DNA of 64,000 bases from Herbaspirillum rhizosphaerae (GCF_001189965.1 NZ_LFLU01000012.1:104995-168994), one strand, 5' to 3'; positions 10,111 through 19,663 are shown, counted from the stretch's first letter. Program-made: numbers and translations. Notes: a model not told the origin generated them from the sequence alone.

Positions 10111-10917
10111 ATGAATCAGCCGCACAATCTGCACAATCTGAATCAGCAGTCCTATCTGCAGCAGTTTTCTCTGAACGGAAAGATTGCCCTCGTCACCGGC
10201 GCCGCACGCGATATCGGGCTGGAAATTGCACGCGCACTGGCAGGCAGCGGCGCGCACGTGATCCTCAACGGCCGCAATGCCGAGACGCTGGCCGGCGCGG
10301 TGCAAAGCCTGACTGCGCAAGGACTGTCCGCCGCCGCCCTCGCCTTCGACGTGACCGACAAAACCGCCGTCAAGGCGGCCTTTGCGCAGATCGCTGCCCA
10401 ACACGGCCGCCTCGACATCCTCGTCAACAATGCCGGCGTGCGCAATCGCAAGCCCCTGCTGGAATTCAGCGACGACGAGATCCACGCCATGCTGGAAACC
10501 AACCTGGTCGCCGGCTACACGCTGTCGCGCGAGGCGGCGCGCCTGATGGTGCCCAACAAGAGCGGCCGCCTGATCACCGTCACCTCGATTGCGGGCCAGA
10601 TCGCGCGCTCGGGCGACGCCGTCTACACCGGCGCCAAGGCGGGACTGACCGGCATGATGCGCGCCCTCGCCGCCGAATACGGCCCGCTGGGCATCACCAG
10701 CAACGCGATTGCGCCCGGCGGCGTGGCGACCGAAGCCAACGCCGCCTCGATCGCCGATCCCAAGATCAACGCCCACTTCGCCACGCGCACGCCGCTGGGC
10801 CGCTGGGCGCAGCCGGCTGAAATTGCCGGCGCCGCTGTGTTTCTCGCTTCCAACGCCGCCTCCTACGTCAACGGCCATGTTCTGTACGTAGACGGCGGCA
10901 TGTCGATCGCCATGTAG
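10111..10917 (+). CDS. Short-chain dehydrogenase/reductase, gluconate-5-dehydrogenase-like
   Basis: This 268-residue SDR has NNAG (106-109) and the catalytic set S159, Y172 and K176 (YTGAK). The nucleotide motif reads TGAARDIG (29-36): Asp replaces the usual middle glycine of TGxxxGxG, which is unusual. The VILNGRN strand end resembles gluconate 5-dehydrogenases. The start at 10111 is chosen from family length; in-frame starts exist upstream, and no start has a clear ribosome binding site. It is the first gene of an operon with an aldehyde dehydrogenase, a second SDR and perhaps the MFS transporter. Confidence 0.82.
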   Translation: MNQPHNLHNLNQQSYLQQFSLNGKIALVTGAARDIGLEIARALAGSGAHVILNGRNAETLAGAVQSLTAQGLSAAALAFDVTDKTAVKAAFAQIAAQHGRLDILVNNAGVRNRKPLLEFSDDEIHAMLETNLVAGYTLSREAARLMVPNKSGRLITVTSIAGQIARSGDAVYTGAKAGLTGMMRALAAEYGPLGITSNAIAPGGVATEANAASIADPKINAHFATRTPLGRWAQPAEIAGAAVFLASNAASYVNGHVLYVDGGMSIAM

Positions 10918-10960
10918 TTATGTCTTCAGTTATGCCTTCACAGAGAGGATCTTCCGAATC

Positions 10961-12394
10961 ATGAAACAGCACTTCATCAACAACCGCTGGACCGCGCCGT
11001 CTTCCGGCGAAAGCATTCCCGTCACCGATCCGTCCGACGGCCAGGTGTTCGAATCGCTGGCGCGCGGCAACGCCGCCGACATCGACGCCGCCGTGCAAGC
11101 CGCGCGCAAGGCCTACGACAACGTCTGGAGTCGCACCAGCGCCGCCGACCGCAGCCGCCTGATGATGAAGTTGTCGCAAAAACTGGCTGAGCATCAGGAA
11201 GAACTGGCGCAACTTGAAGCCCGCGACTGCGGCAAACCCTTCAAGCAGGCGCGCGCCGACGCAGCGGCCATCGTGCGTTATTTCGAGTTCTATGCCGGCG
11301 CGGCCGACAAGCTGCACGGCGAGACCATCCCGTATCAGACCGGCTATACCGTCCTCACCCTGCGCGAACCGCATGGCGTCACCGCCCACATCGTGCCGTG
11401 GAATTATCCGATGCAGATCTTCGGCCGCTGCGTCGGCGGCGCGCTGGCAGCGGGCAACACCTGCGTGGTCAAGCCGGCGGAAGACGCCTGCCTGTCGCTG
11501 CTGCGCGTGGCCGAGCTGGCCGCCGAAGTCGGTTTCCCCGAAGGCGTGCTCAACATCGTCACAGGCTACGGCCATGAAGCGGGCGACCTGCTGGTCAAGC
11601 ATCGCGACGTCGACCACGTGTCCTTCACCGGTTCGCCCAATGTCGGCAAGATCGTGGTGCGCGCCGCCGCCGAACATCACACACCGGTCACGCTGGAACT
11701 GGGCGGCAAGTCGCCGCAGGTGGTGTTCGCCGACGCCGATTTCGACGCCATGCTGCCGGTGATCGTCAACGCCATCGTGCAGAATTCCGGGCAGACCTGC
11801 TCAGCCGGCAGCCGCCTGCTGGTGCAGCGCAGCGCTTATGAACAAGTGCTGGAACGCGTCGGCGCCGCCTTCGGCAAATTGCGTGTCGGTTCGGCCGCCA
11901 TGGACCTCGACTGCGGTCCGCTGATTCGCAAGACGCAGCAGGAACGCGTGGCCGGTTTCCTGCGCGAAGCGGCCGACAGCAAGATCCCGGTCGTGGCCCA
12001 AGGACGCATCGCCGACGGCGCGCCGGCAGGTGGTTTTTATCAGGCGCCGACCCTGTTGCGCGACGTGCCGTTTCAGCATCGCCTGGCGCAGGAAGAAGTG
12101 TTCGGCCCGGTGCTGGCGGCCATGCCGTTTGAAGACGAAGCCGACGCCATCCGCCTTGCCAACGGTACCGATTTCGGCCTGGTCGCCAGCGTCTGGACGC
12201 GCGACGGCGGACGCCAGATGCGCCTGGCGCGGGCGATCCGCAGCGGACAGGTTTTCATCAACAACTATGGCGCAGGCGGCGGCGTGGAGTTGCCCTTCGG
12301 CGGCGTCAAGGCCAGCGGTCACGGCCGTGAAAAAGGTTTCGAGGCGCTGTATGGCTTCACCGTCCTGAAGACCATCGCCATCAAGCACGATTGA
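10961..12394 (+). CDS. NAD(P)-dependent aldehyde dehydrogenase
   Basis: This 477-residue member of the ALDH superfamily has oxyanion Asn148 in PWNYP, Lys171 in VVKPAED, general base Glu246 in ELGGKSP, and nucleophile Cys280 in GQTCSAGS, so it should be active. GAGAGGATC lies upstream of the ATG. It is encoded 43 nt after the first SDR. It presumably oxidises the aldehyde made by one of the flanking SDRs to a carboxylate. The substrate cannot be read from the sequence; betaine-aldehyde-type and semialdehyde dehydrogenases are the nearest general classes. Confidence 0.88.
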   Translation: MKQHFINNRWTAPSSGESIPVTDPSDGQVFESLARGNAADIDAAVQAARKAYDNVWSRTSAADRSRLMMKLSQKLAEHQEELAQLEARDCGKPFKQARADAAAIVRYFEFYAGAADKLHGETIPYQTGYTVLTLREPHGVTAHIVPWNYPMQIFGRCVGGALAAGNTCVVKPAEDACLSLLRVAELAAEVGFPEGVLNIVTGYGHEAGDLLVKHRDVDHVSFTGSPNVGKIVVRAAAEHHTPVTLELGGKSPQVVFADADFDAMLPVIVNAIVQNSGQTCSAGSRLLVQRSAYEQVLERVGAAFGKLRVGSAAMDLDCGPLIRKTQQERVAGFLREAADSKIPVVAQGRIADGAPAGGFYQAPTLLRDVPFQHRLAQEEVFGPVLAAMPFEDEADAIRLANGTDFGLVASVWTRDGGRQMRLARAIRSGQVFINNYGAGGGVELPFGGVKASGHGREKGFEALYGFTVLKTIAIKHD

Positions 12395-12435
12395 AATAAA
12401 ACTGAGCATCACCTACAACACAACAAGGAGAAGAC

Positions 12436-13194
12436 ATGCGATTGAAAGACAAAGTAGCCATCGTGACCGGCGCAGGTTCGGGATTCGGTGAAGGCATCGC
12501 CAAGAGCTATGCGCGCGAAGGCGCGCGCGTACTGGTGGCGGACATCAATGAAGCCGCCGGCAAGCGGGTCACGGACGAGATCGTTGCCGCAGGCGGCCAG
12601 GCGCGCTTCATCAAGTCGGACGTCTCCAAAAGCGCCGACATGGCGGCCATGCTGGCAGCCGCGCTGGATGCTTTCGGCGGCTTGCATATCGTCGTCAATA
12701 ACGCCGGCACCACGCACCGCAACCGCCCTATGCTGGAAGTGGAAGAAGACGAGTTCGAGCGCATTTATGCCATCAACGTCAAGAGCATCTTCCTCAGCGC
12801 CAAGACCTTCGTGCCCTACTTCCGCAAGGTCGGCGGCGGCGCCTTCATCAACATCGCCTCGACCGCCGGCATCCGTCCGCGTCCGGGCCTGACCTGGTAC
12901 AACGGCAGCAAGGGCGCGGTCATCACCACCAGCAAGTCGATGGCGGCCGAACTCGGCCCGGACAACATCCGCGTCAACTGCGTCAATCCGGTGATTTCTG
13001 CGACCGGCTTGCTGACGGAATTCATGGGCGTGCCCGACACCCCGGAAAACCGCAAGAAATTTACCGCCACGATTCCGCTGGGCCGTTTCTCGACGCCGGA
13101 CGACATCGCCAACGCCTGCCTGTATCTGGGTTCGGACGAGGCATCGTTCATTACCGGCACTTGCCTGGAAGTGGATGGCGGTCGCTGCGTGTAA
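12436..13194 (+). CDS. Short-chain dehydrogenase/reductase, NAD-preferring
   Basis: This 252-residue SDR has an intact TGAGSGFG (11-18), NNAG (88-91) and S142, Y155 and K159. Asp36 at the end of beta-2 (VADIN) favours NAD over NADP. AAGGAGAAGAC precedes the ATG, and the gene is 41 nt after the aldehyde dehydrogenase. It resembles FabG-like alcohol or 3-hydroxyacid dehydrogenases that act in catabolic operons. It probably works in sequence with the ALDH, with the exact alcohol unknown. Confidence 0.87.
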   Translation: MRLKDKVAIVTGAGSGFGEGIAKSYAREGARVLVADINEAAGKRVTDEIVAAGGQARFIKSDVSKSADMAAMLAAALDAFGGLHIVVNNAGTTHRNRPMLEVEEDEFERIYAINVKSIFLSAKTFVPYFRKVGGGAFINIASTAGIRPRPGLTWYNGSKGAVITTSKSMAAELGPDNIRVNCVNPVISATGLLTEFMGVPDTPENRKKFTATIPLGRFSTPDDIANACLYLGSDEASFITGTCLEVDGGRCV

Positions 13195-13227
13195 GCTGAC
13201 GATACGCCGGCGAGCGGGAAATAATCG

Positions 13228-13261
13228 CGCTGACAGGACGCCTGTAAGGGTTTTGTCAGCG
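13228..13261. promoter_or_regulatory. Inverted repeat between SDR and MFS genes
   Basis: CGCTGACA (13228-13235) and TGTCAGCG (13254-13261) are perfect 8-bp arms around an 18-nt loop. No U-tract follows, so this is more likely an operator or mRNA hairpin than an efficient terminator. It lies upstream of the MFS promoter-like sequence. Confidence 0.45.
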
Positions 13262-13275
13262 TTGGGCCGCTTTAC

Positions 13276-13304
13276 GTTAAATCGGCAAAAATTGTGTCTA
13301 TAAT
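13276..13304 (+). promoter_or_regulatory. Possible promoter of the MFS transporter gene
   Basis: A perfect TATAAT -10 (13299-13304) is preceded at 17 nt by the weak -35 GTTAAA (13276-13281). It lies in the 229-bp gap before the transporter, so the transporter may be transcribed separately from the SDR/ALDH operon. Confidence 0.5.
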
Positions 13305-13423
13305 CACGCTGCAATAAAAAAACAAGAACCACAGTAATCAGTACTTAACGAAAGCACGGCCCGAAGAGACTGGCTTTTTATAACAACAAGACTGATCCAT
13401 TTTTAATACGTATGGAGTGAGAC

Positions 13424-14740
13424 ATGTCGTATACCCCAGCACAAGGCATTGCCGCGTCGCCCGGCAACAATGTATCGTTTGAAGAAGCGACCTTTTCCAA
13501 GGTCACGTGGCGTCTGCTTCCCCTGCTGTTCCTCTGCTATGTCGCGTCCTACCTGGACCGCGTCAACGTCGGGTTCGCCAAGCTGCAAATGCTGCAGGAC
13601 CTGAAATTCAGCGAAACCATCTACGGTCTCGGCGCCGGTATTTTCTTCATCGGCTATTTCATTTTCGAAGTCCCCAGCAACATCATCCTGCACAAGGTCG
13701 GCGCGCGGCTCTGGATCGCCCGCATCATGATCACCTGGGGCATCATTTCCGGCGCGATGATTTTCGTGACGACGCCTGAAATGTTCTATGTCATGCGTTT
13801 CTTGCTGGGTGTGGCCGAAGCCGGCTTCTTCCCCGGCGTGATCTTGTATCTGACTTACTGGTATCCGTCGCATCGCCGCGGCAAGATCACCGCGCTGTTC
13901 ATGACCGGTATCGCGATTTCGGGCGTGATCGGCGGTCCGCTGTCGGGCTGGATCATGCATGCCTTCCCGGGCGTGCACGGACTGACCGGCTGGCAATGGA
14001 TGTTCATCCTGGAAGCGATTCCTTCGCTGGTGCTGGGCGTGGTCGTGATCTTCTACCTGAAGGACCGCATCCGCGACGCCAACTGGCTGAGCGAAGAAGA
14101 AAAGCGCCTGCTGGAATCGCAAATCGCACAGGAACAAGCCGACAAGACCGAAGTGTCGCTGGGCCAGATGTTCGCCGACGGCAAGGTCTGGCTGAGCGCA
14201 ATCATCTATTTCTGCTTCGTGATGGGCTTGTACGGCGTGAGCTTCTGGCTGCCGACCATCATCAAGACCACCGGCGTCTCGGATCCGCTCAACATCGGCT
14301 TGCTGACGGCGATTCCTTATGCCATCGCCGCCATTGCGATGATCATGATCGGCCGCAGCGCCGACCAGCAGCGCGAGCGTCGCTGGCACGTTGCGATCCC
14401 GGCCTTCCTGGGTTGCGTCGGCCTGCTGTTCAGCACGGTGTATGACCACAACACGCTGCTGGCGATGGCTTCGCTGACGCTGGCTGCGGTCGGCATCCTG
14501 ACCACGCTGCCGCTGTTCTGGAGCCTGCCTACGGCGTTCCTGAGCGGCACTGCGGCGGCTGCCGGCATCGCGCTGATCAACTCGCTGGGCAATCTGGCCG
14601 GTTTCGTCAGCCCGTATCTGGTCGGCTGGCTGAAAGACGCCACCCAAAGCACCAACATGGGCATGTATGTGCTGGCAGGATCGCTGCTGCTTGGGGGACT
14701 GCTGACGCTGGCGGTGCCGGCCAAGCTGGTGAACAAGTAG
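13424..14740 (+). CDS. MFS transporter, anion:cation symporter (ACS) family
   Basis: This 438-residue protein has about 12 hydrophobic segments and the family start pattern YVASYLDRVNVGFAKLQML, typical of phthalate, tartrate, glucarate and hydroxyphenylacetate permeases. TGGAGTGAGAC precedes the ATG. It most likely imports an organic acid anion with protons. Its position after two SDRs and an ALDH suggests it brings in their substrate, pointing to a sugar acid or similar hydroxy acid. The substrate is an inference. Confidence 0.88.
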   Translation: MSYTPAQGIAASPGNNVSFEEATFSKVTWRLLPLLFLCYVASYLDRVNVGFAKLQMLQDLKFSETIYGLGAGIFFIGYFIFEVPSNIILHKVGARLWIARIMITWGIISGAMIFVTTPEMFYVMRFLLGVAEAGFFPGVILYLTYWYPSHRRGKITALFMTGIAISGVIGGPLSGWIMHAFPGVHGLTGWQWMFILEAIPSLVLGVVVIFYLKDRIRDANWLSEEEKRLLESQIAQEQADKTEVSLGQMFADGKVWLSAIIYFCFVMGLYGVSFWLPTIIKTTGVSDPLNIGLLTAIPYAIAAIAMIMIGRSADQQRERRWHVAIPAFLGCVGLLFSTVYDHNTLLAMASLTLAAVGILTTLPLFWSLPTAFLSGTAAAAGIALINSLGNLAGFVSPYLVGWLKDATQSTNMGMYVLAGSLLLGGLLTLAVPAKLVNK

Positions 14741-14783
14741 TACGCGAAAGTAATACGCGAAACAGCACCAAAAGCAATACAGC

Positions 14784-14821
14784 AAAAAACGGCGGACTCC
14801 TTATCGGATCCGCCGTTTTTT
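14784..14821. terminator. Bidirectional Rho-independent terminator
   Basis: AAAAAACGGCGGA and TCCGCCGTTTTTT form a long stem with A- and T-runs on either side. It lies between the converging MFS gene and the phospholipase-D-like gene and should stop both. Confidence 0.88.
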
Positions 14822-14837
14822 CATCCTTGCAAGCGCG

Positions 14838-16610
14838 CTACCGCAGCGCCGGAATCGCCCCCAGCCAGAAGCGCAACTGCGCCGAACGGATTTCTCCCTG
14901 ATCGCCGAAGTATTTACCCTGCCATTCATCGGGCTTGACGCTCAGCATGGTGTCGGCTGCCTTCTGCCCTTTTTCCTGCACCATCCAGCGCCATGAAAAG
15001 TGATCGTAGATATCGAGCACGTGGGTCGCGTAAGCCTGCGCCAGCGCTTGCTGCCCTTTGAAGATGGCGAGATTGTCGTCGTTGTCGTAAGACGCCTTGT
15101 AGCCGAGGTTATGGCTGCCGGTGACGACGACGCAGTTGTCGGAAAACGGATCGATGACCACGATCTTGTCGTGCGTGACGGCAAAGCCGGCGGAGAGGAT
15201 TTCCTTCTGCCAGCCGGCGGGCACGACCGACGTCAGCGCCTTGGCCGAGATCACGCGCGGATCCTGTTTGCCCGGCGCATCACCCTTCTTGCGCTTGGGT
15301 GGCTCCACGCCTTGCAACTCATAGAGGAAGCCGGCCGCTGATGACGGATTGGTGACACAGCCGCGCACGAAGAGATCCTTGTTGGCCTTCTGCGCTTGCG
15401 CCACCCAATTGACGATGCTGGGCGTGCCCGGATAGAACGCCAGGAACAGCACGGCATGCTGCGCACCGGCGATCAATGCGGCGACTTCGTCAATGTCGGA
15501 CGGACGCGCTTCGTTGCTCCGCGAGCGTCCGCGCGCTTTGGGCGTATTGGGAGAGAACCAGCTGGTCACGGTTGAGCTATCGGCTTGTTTGATCACTTTC
15601 GACCTGGCGTCCCAGGCGCGCAGCTTTGCGCCCTGCAAGGCCTTGGCGTCGTCGCCGGCGGCTTCAGTATCGGCTGCGAGCTGGTTCCAGTAGTCGAGAT
15701 AGCGTTTTGCCAGCGCCGCATCGTCGGAGACGATGGTGTTGTTGGTTTGCGTGCACAGGCCGGTCGAGGTCCAGTTGGTCGAGCCGAACAATACCGCCTG
15801 CGGCTTGCCCTTGGCATCCACGTAGACCAGGAACTTGTTATGCGCAATGTGATTGGACGCCACCATGCGATCGATGAGAACGCCGGCCGTCTTGCGCAGG
15901 CGCTTGCGCGAGGCGTCGTTGCCGTCGGTGATGCCGCTGGCGCTTTGCTGGTCGCCTGCTTTGGGATTGGAAAGGATAAGGTGCAGCTTCTTGCCGGCTT
16001 TTTCCAGCGCGCCGATCAACTCGTCGTCGCCCAGTTCGTACAAGGCGGCATAGAGCGTGCCGCCCTTGCCTGCTCGCGCCACGAAATCCAGCAAGGCCGC
16101 GATCATGTCGCCGGCCAGGCTCTTGCGCATGGCGTTGCCGGGTTGCGCCACCATGTTCAGCAGGCTTTCCTTGTCGGGATGGCCATCCATGGCGCGCGAG
16201 ACGCGTTGCGTCGAGATCAGGCCGCGATTGAAGTAGGCCTGCAAATCCGGCGCGATCTGCGGGCCCAGCGTGACTTCATTGGAAACGGCAAAGCCGACCC
16301 GCATCGGCGTGAGGTTTCCCGGCGTGCCTTCCAGCGGCACGATCTTGTAGCGGAAGCTGCGATTTCCTTTGCCGGCGATCAGACGGGCATAGGGATCTTT
16401 CCAGTAGAACTTCTGTATCGGAAATTGGGCGGTGGTCTGTGCAGGCACACGTTTGGTACCGGGAAACACGGCCATCGAAGGCAGCGCCGTTTCCTTGCCT
16501 TTGGCATCGATCCGGTACACCGCAAAACCCATGCATCCGGGCAGCTTGCGGCCATAACTCCATGCAATCACGACAACGTCGTTGTCGGCAAACGCTACAG
16601 CATTTTGCAT
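14838..16610 (-). CDS. Phospholipase-D-like protein with two HKD motifs
   Basis: The start is the ATG at 16610, with GGAGG six bases upstream; a GTG six bases further up abuts that site. The 590 residues carry two complete HKD signatures: HNKFLVYVD followed by GSTNWT (about 257-281), and HDKIVVID followed by GSHNLG (about 480-504). A PLD-superfamily phosphodiesterase active site should therefore form. There is no signal peptide. Residues 1-120 are a separate beta-rich-looking domain of unknown role. PLD-like enzymes cut phospholipids or nucleic acids, and some are interbacterial effectors. The substrate is unknown. Confidence 0.82.
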   Translation of the reverse strand: MQNAVAFADNDVVVIAWSYGRKLPGCMGFAVYRIDAKGKETALPSMAVFPGTKRVPAQTTAQFPIQKFYWKDPYARLIAGKGNRSFRYKIVPLEGTPGNLTPMRVGFAVSNEVTLGPQIAPDLQAYFNRGLISTQRVSRAMDGHPDKESLLNMVAQPGNAMRKSLAGDMIAALLDFVARAGKGGTLYAALYELGDDELIGALEKAGKKLHLILSNPKAGDQQSASGITDGNDASRKRLRKTAGVLIDRMVASNHIAHNKFLVYVDAKGKPQAVLFGSTNWTSTGLCTQTNNTIVSDDAALAKRYLDYWNQLAADTEAAGDDAKALQGAKLRAWDARSKVIKQADSSTVTSWFSPNTPKARGRSRSNEARPSDIDEVAALIAGAQHAVLFLAFYPGTPSIVNWVAQAQKANKDLFVRGCVTNPSSAAGFLYELQGVEPPKRKKGDAPGKQDPRVISAKALTSVVPAGWQKEILSAGFAVTHDKIVVIDPFSDNCVVVTGSHNLGYKASYDNDDNLAIFKGQQALAQAYATHVLDIYDHFSWRWMVQEKGQKAADTMLSVKPDEWQGKYFGDQGEIRSAQLRFWLGAIPALR

Positions 16611-16819
16611 ACACACCTCCTATCCGAATGCCATCCGATCATCAGAAACCTGCGACGCACTGCCCTGCACTCATTCCTGCATAGCAAAGTAGCGCCGCCA
16701 TATGACCGGACAATGACGGGAAAAGATTGGCCTGCTCAGGGCCGGATGTGTATTAAACGAAAAACCCGGGAGGATTTCGACTTGCAGCAAAACAAATAAC
16801 GATGGATCGCATGCCCCGA

Positions 16820-17389
16820 TCAGCGCGCCAGACGCCGCCAGACCTGTTCAAGCGCAGCCTCCAGGTTGGCGCCGTCGCCCTGCACCAGCCCGACGCCGTA
16901 TTCCTTTCTGGTGACTGCTCCATCGAACAAGTCCACGCCCCAGACGACATCGTTTGCCGACGTCGACGGCAGCTTGTCCGGAAAACGCCAGACCGCATTG
17001 GCCAACCCGATGAGCTCGGCGACGTCGTCATCGCTCAAGGGCACGGTGCGGCTTTGCACTACCGCGAGCTTGTGCGTCTCGGTATTGAGCTGGGTGATGA
17101 AGCGCGTCATCTTGCGCTGGTCGATATCGACCGCTTCCCAATAACCGGCCGGCGTCGAAAAACTGCCGTTGGACAGGACCACGCCCCGGCGCGGAATCAT
17201 CTCGGGCGGTATGCTGATCTTGCAATCGGTGCAGATTTTTTCCTTGACCGGCGCGTAGGCGGGCAAAGCGGATGTTGCTGCCTGCTGCGTGTTCTCAGTT
17301 GCGCGAGTGTTCGTCGCCATGCAAATCGCCGCCAATGCGATCGCCATGCTTGCCATGGCTGCGCGACGCAGTTGCTTGTTCGCTTTCAT
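16820..17389 (-). CDS. Exported protein of unknown function
   Basis: The start is the ATG at 17389 with AAGGA upstream. The protein has 189 residues with a basic N-terminus and hydrophobic core (about 1-30) forming a signal peptide, so it should be periplasmic or secreted. A CTDC pair occurs at about residues 53-56 and is the only cysteine motif in the mature part. The rest is soluble, with YWEAVDIDQRK and WGVDLF as recognisable blocks. I do not recognise a family. It lies between the PLD-like and DUF4157 genes on the same strand, about 190 nt from the latter. Confidence 0.7.
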   Translation of the reverse strand: MKANKQLRRAAMASMAIALAAICMATNTRATENTQQAATSALPAYAPVKEKICTDCKISIPPEMIPRRGVVLSNGSFSTPAGYWEAVDIDQRKMTRFITQLNTETHKLAVVQSRTVPLSDDDVAELIGLANAVWRFPDKLPSTSANDVVWGVDLFDGAVTRKEYGVGLVQGDGANLEAALEQVWRRLAR

Positions 17390-17579
17390 GTATTCCTTGT
17401 CGTGATTTGATCCTCTCAAGCAGAAAGGATGACGCTGTCAAAGACCGATGTACGTCGGATTGCGTCGCCGGAGGAAAACGCTGATGTTTTCGCGATGTTT
17501 TTATGACGTCGCAGCGGGAATCGACGATCGTGAATTCTCGTCCTCGCCTCAATGAAAAGAAACGCTGCGTGTCATCAGT

Positions 17580-19349
17580 TTACAGAATATTAATCCATTC
17601 GGGGTCGGCGTTGAGGCCCGCACCGGCGTCATAGCGGACTTGATACTTCCAGTAAGGACGAGTGTCATTATTCAGCGTTCTTGCCGGTAAACGACTATCT
17701 TTCCAAGGCAGATTATCCGCGGTTGCACCACCGGCAGGTATCTGTGCAGGATCCGGCGTGAAGAACGATGCCTTCATCTGCAAACCCGTAGCATACTGTG
17801 CCGCCAATCCATTGGCCATTGTACGCAGCATACCGCCTGCACCCGTGATGCCAGCTGGCAAAGCTTCTCCAGTTTGAACTGCGCCGGGCCTGTGATTAGC
17901 GTAGTGGTCGTTCAGTGTTGCCACCATGTTCGTGTAGAGGTTAGCACCCGTCATCCCAAATAAAGGAATAACTTCGTACCAAAGCGCGACATGTGCATCC
18001 AAGGTATCTTCGTCGGTACTTATCGCCTGAGCGTGAGCCGGCACGCCATTATTGTTAGCTAACGTAACACCGGTCAGCAATGACGCTGGAAACGTTGGAG
18101 GGTTGCCAACGACATAAGGCGTTCCCGCATTCGCGTGTCCGGCCCCGGCAATACCGATATTGTCTCCCCCTATGAGTAACGCGTCGAGGCTTCCCCCTGC
18201 CGATGTAAAGAAATTCGTGTGTAAACTATCTCCCAGAAAATTTTCCATATGTGATGCATGCCTGTTATTGAACCCGGGTGGGCCGAGCACTATGTTATTG
18301 GCATTGTTATTGGCATCTGAGGCAAGTGCGTGATGAATCAAATGCATGCGGGTGTAATTGTGCCCATTCTCGCCAATTCTCGGGTGAACATCTATTCTTG
18401 TGTTGACCCCGCCCCCAACACCACCTACAAGCGTGTAATTGTTCGGATCCAGAGTCGCCCATCCAAGCGTATCTGCGGGGTCTGAATCGGCATCATAACT
18501 ACACTCCGTTGCTATCTCGGCTTGATTGGGATGGAAAGCCGTGACGCCCGTATTGGTCAGACTTCCCGCCACATACCGCGCAAAGTTGCCATTTGGCGCC
18601 ACCTTTGCAAGTTGTACGATACGATTGCCAGCCGAATAAGCGGAGGCTGTTTGGGTGTTATCCGCCTTCCTTTGTAAGGCACCTTCCGCGACGCCCGCTT
18701 TGGCCCCCATGATATCGGCCTCAGACTCCAGTCCGACATCATCATTCACGGACATCCCATCCCTCATCTGCATGGTCGGCTGCACTCGCCCCTGCGCCTG
18801 CTGCACCACATGCCATGCCTCATGCGGTAAATGCCGCTCCTGCCCCGGTGCGACATGGATGTCGCTGCCCTGCGCATAGGCATGTGCATTCAGTTGCGCC
18901 GGTTGCGGCGAGTTGTAATGCACTTTTACACCGTCCAGCGATATGCCGGACAGCGATTCGATGCCGGATTTGAGATTGTCGGGCAAACCCGTCTGATTGG
19001 GCCGGGTTTCGGGCTGTGTTTCCAGTTGCACCGGCATCGCCGAGGAAGATTTTCCTTGCAACGTTTTTTCTTCGTCCTCTTCGAGACGCTGCACCACCTC
19101 GAATTTTCCTTGCAGCGGCGGCTCTTCGTCCTTCGTTTTCTGCTGAACGGCAGCGTTCGAGAACCCACCCCTGATGCTGTCCATCTCCGCTTTTTGCTGT
19201 ATCGCCTGAGGGCCGTCATTAGCCAATTCGATCAATTTTTCCTGCTCCCCCGCTATCGGACGATTATCGGAAAAATCCGGTTGCGCCTTCGCTTGCCGGA
19301 CGGGTGACGGCGGGATTCGATCACCGGCGGCAAACACTGATGTTCTCAT
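17580..19349 (-). CDS. DUF4157 (eCIS-core) domain protein, putative toxin or cargo
   Basis: This 589-residue protein has no signal peptide. Residues 1-120 are a low-complexity linker with repeated LQGK motifs (79-82 and 97-100). Residues about 121-220 form a DUF4157 domain with the metalloprotease-like HEAWH (176-180) followed by GLESEAD, as in proteins linked to extracellular contractile injection systems and polymorphic toxins. The C-terminal 350 residues include a His/Asn-rich block (329-370: RMHLIHHAL, NNIVLGPPGFNNRHASHMEN). That block recalls the H-N-N pattern of toxin nucleases, but the match is weak. The C-terminal half looks lower in GC than its neighbours, suggesting transfer. No injection-system genes are in the window. 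Confidence 0.75.
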   Translation of the reverse strand: MRTSVFAAGDRIPPSPVRQAKAQPDFSDNRPIAGEQEKLIELANDGPQAIQQKAEMDSIRGGFSNAAVQQKTKDEEPPLQGKFEVVQRLEEDEEKTLQGKSSSAMPVQLETQPETRPNQTGLPDNLKSGIESLSGISLDGVKVHYNSPQPAQLNAHAYAQGSDIHVAPGQERHLPHEAWHVVQQAQGRVQPTMQMRDGMSVNDDVGLESEADIMGAKAGVAEGALQRKADNTQTASAYSAGNRIVQLAKVAPNGNFARYVAGSLTNTGVTAFHPNQAEIATECSYDADSDPADTLGWATLDPNNYTLVGGVGGGVNTRIDVHPRIGENGHNYTRMHLIHHALASDANNNANNIVLGPPGFNNRHASHMENFLGDSLHTNFFTSAGGSLDALLIGGDNIGIAGAGHANAGTPYVVGNPPTFPASLLTGVTLANNNGVPAHAQAISTDEDTLDAHVALWYEVIPLFGMTGANLYTNMVATLNDHYANHRPGAVQTGEALPAGITGAGGMLRTMANGLAAQYATGLQMKASFFTPDPAQIPAGGATADNLPWKDSRLPARTLNNDTRPYWKYQVRYDAGAGLNADPEWINIL

Positions 19350-19663
19350 GATGGTTTCACCTCGTCTGGGTTAACAATTGATCAACAAAAATATTGCAAA
19401 ACGCCGGCACCGACAAATATAGCACCAACCCGGCACAGCGCTTACGGCTGCTCATCCCGTTGTTATCGGAATCATGTGACCGCACGCCAGCCAGCGCAGA
19501 AATGAATCGCAACAACACCATCCAAGAAGAATCCACACAGCCGCGATAATCAATGCCGTCCTGCCGTTGCTGCCAATTATCGTTGTCGAAACAGCGCGAT
19601 CCCGTAGGATCGTCGCTTCTCTGTCAAAATGGCGCTTTCAGCCGTCATGCACACCGCCCCTTC

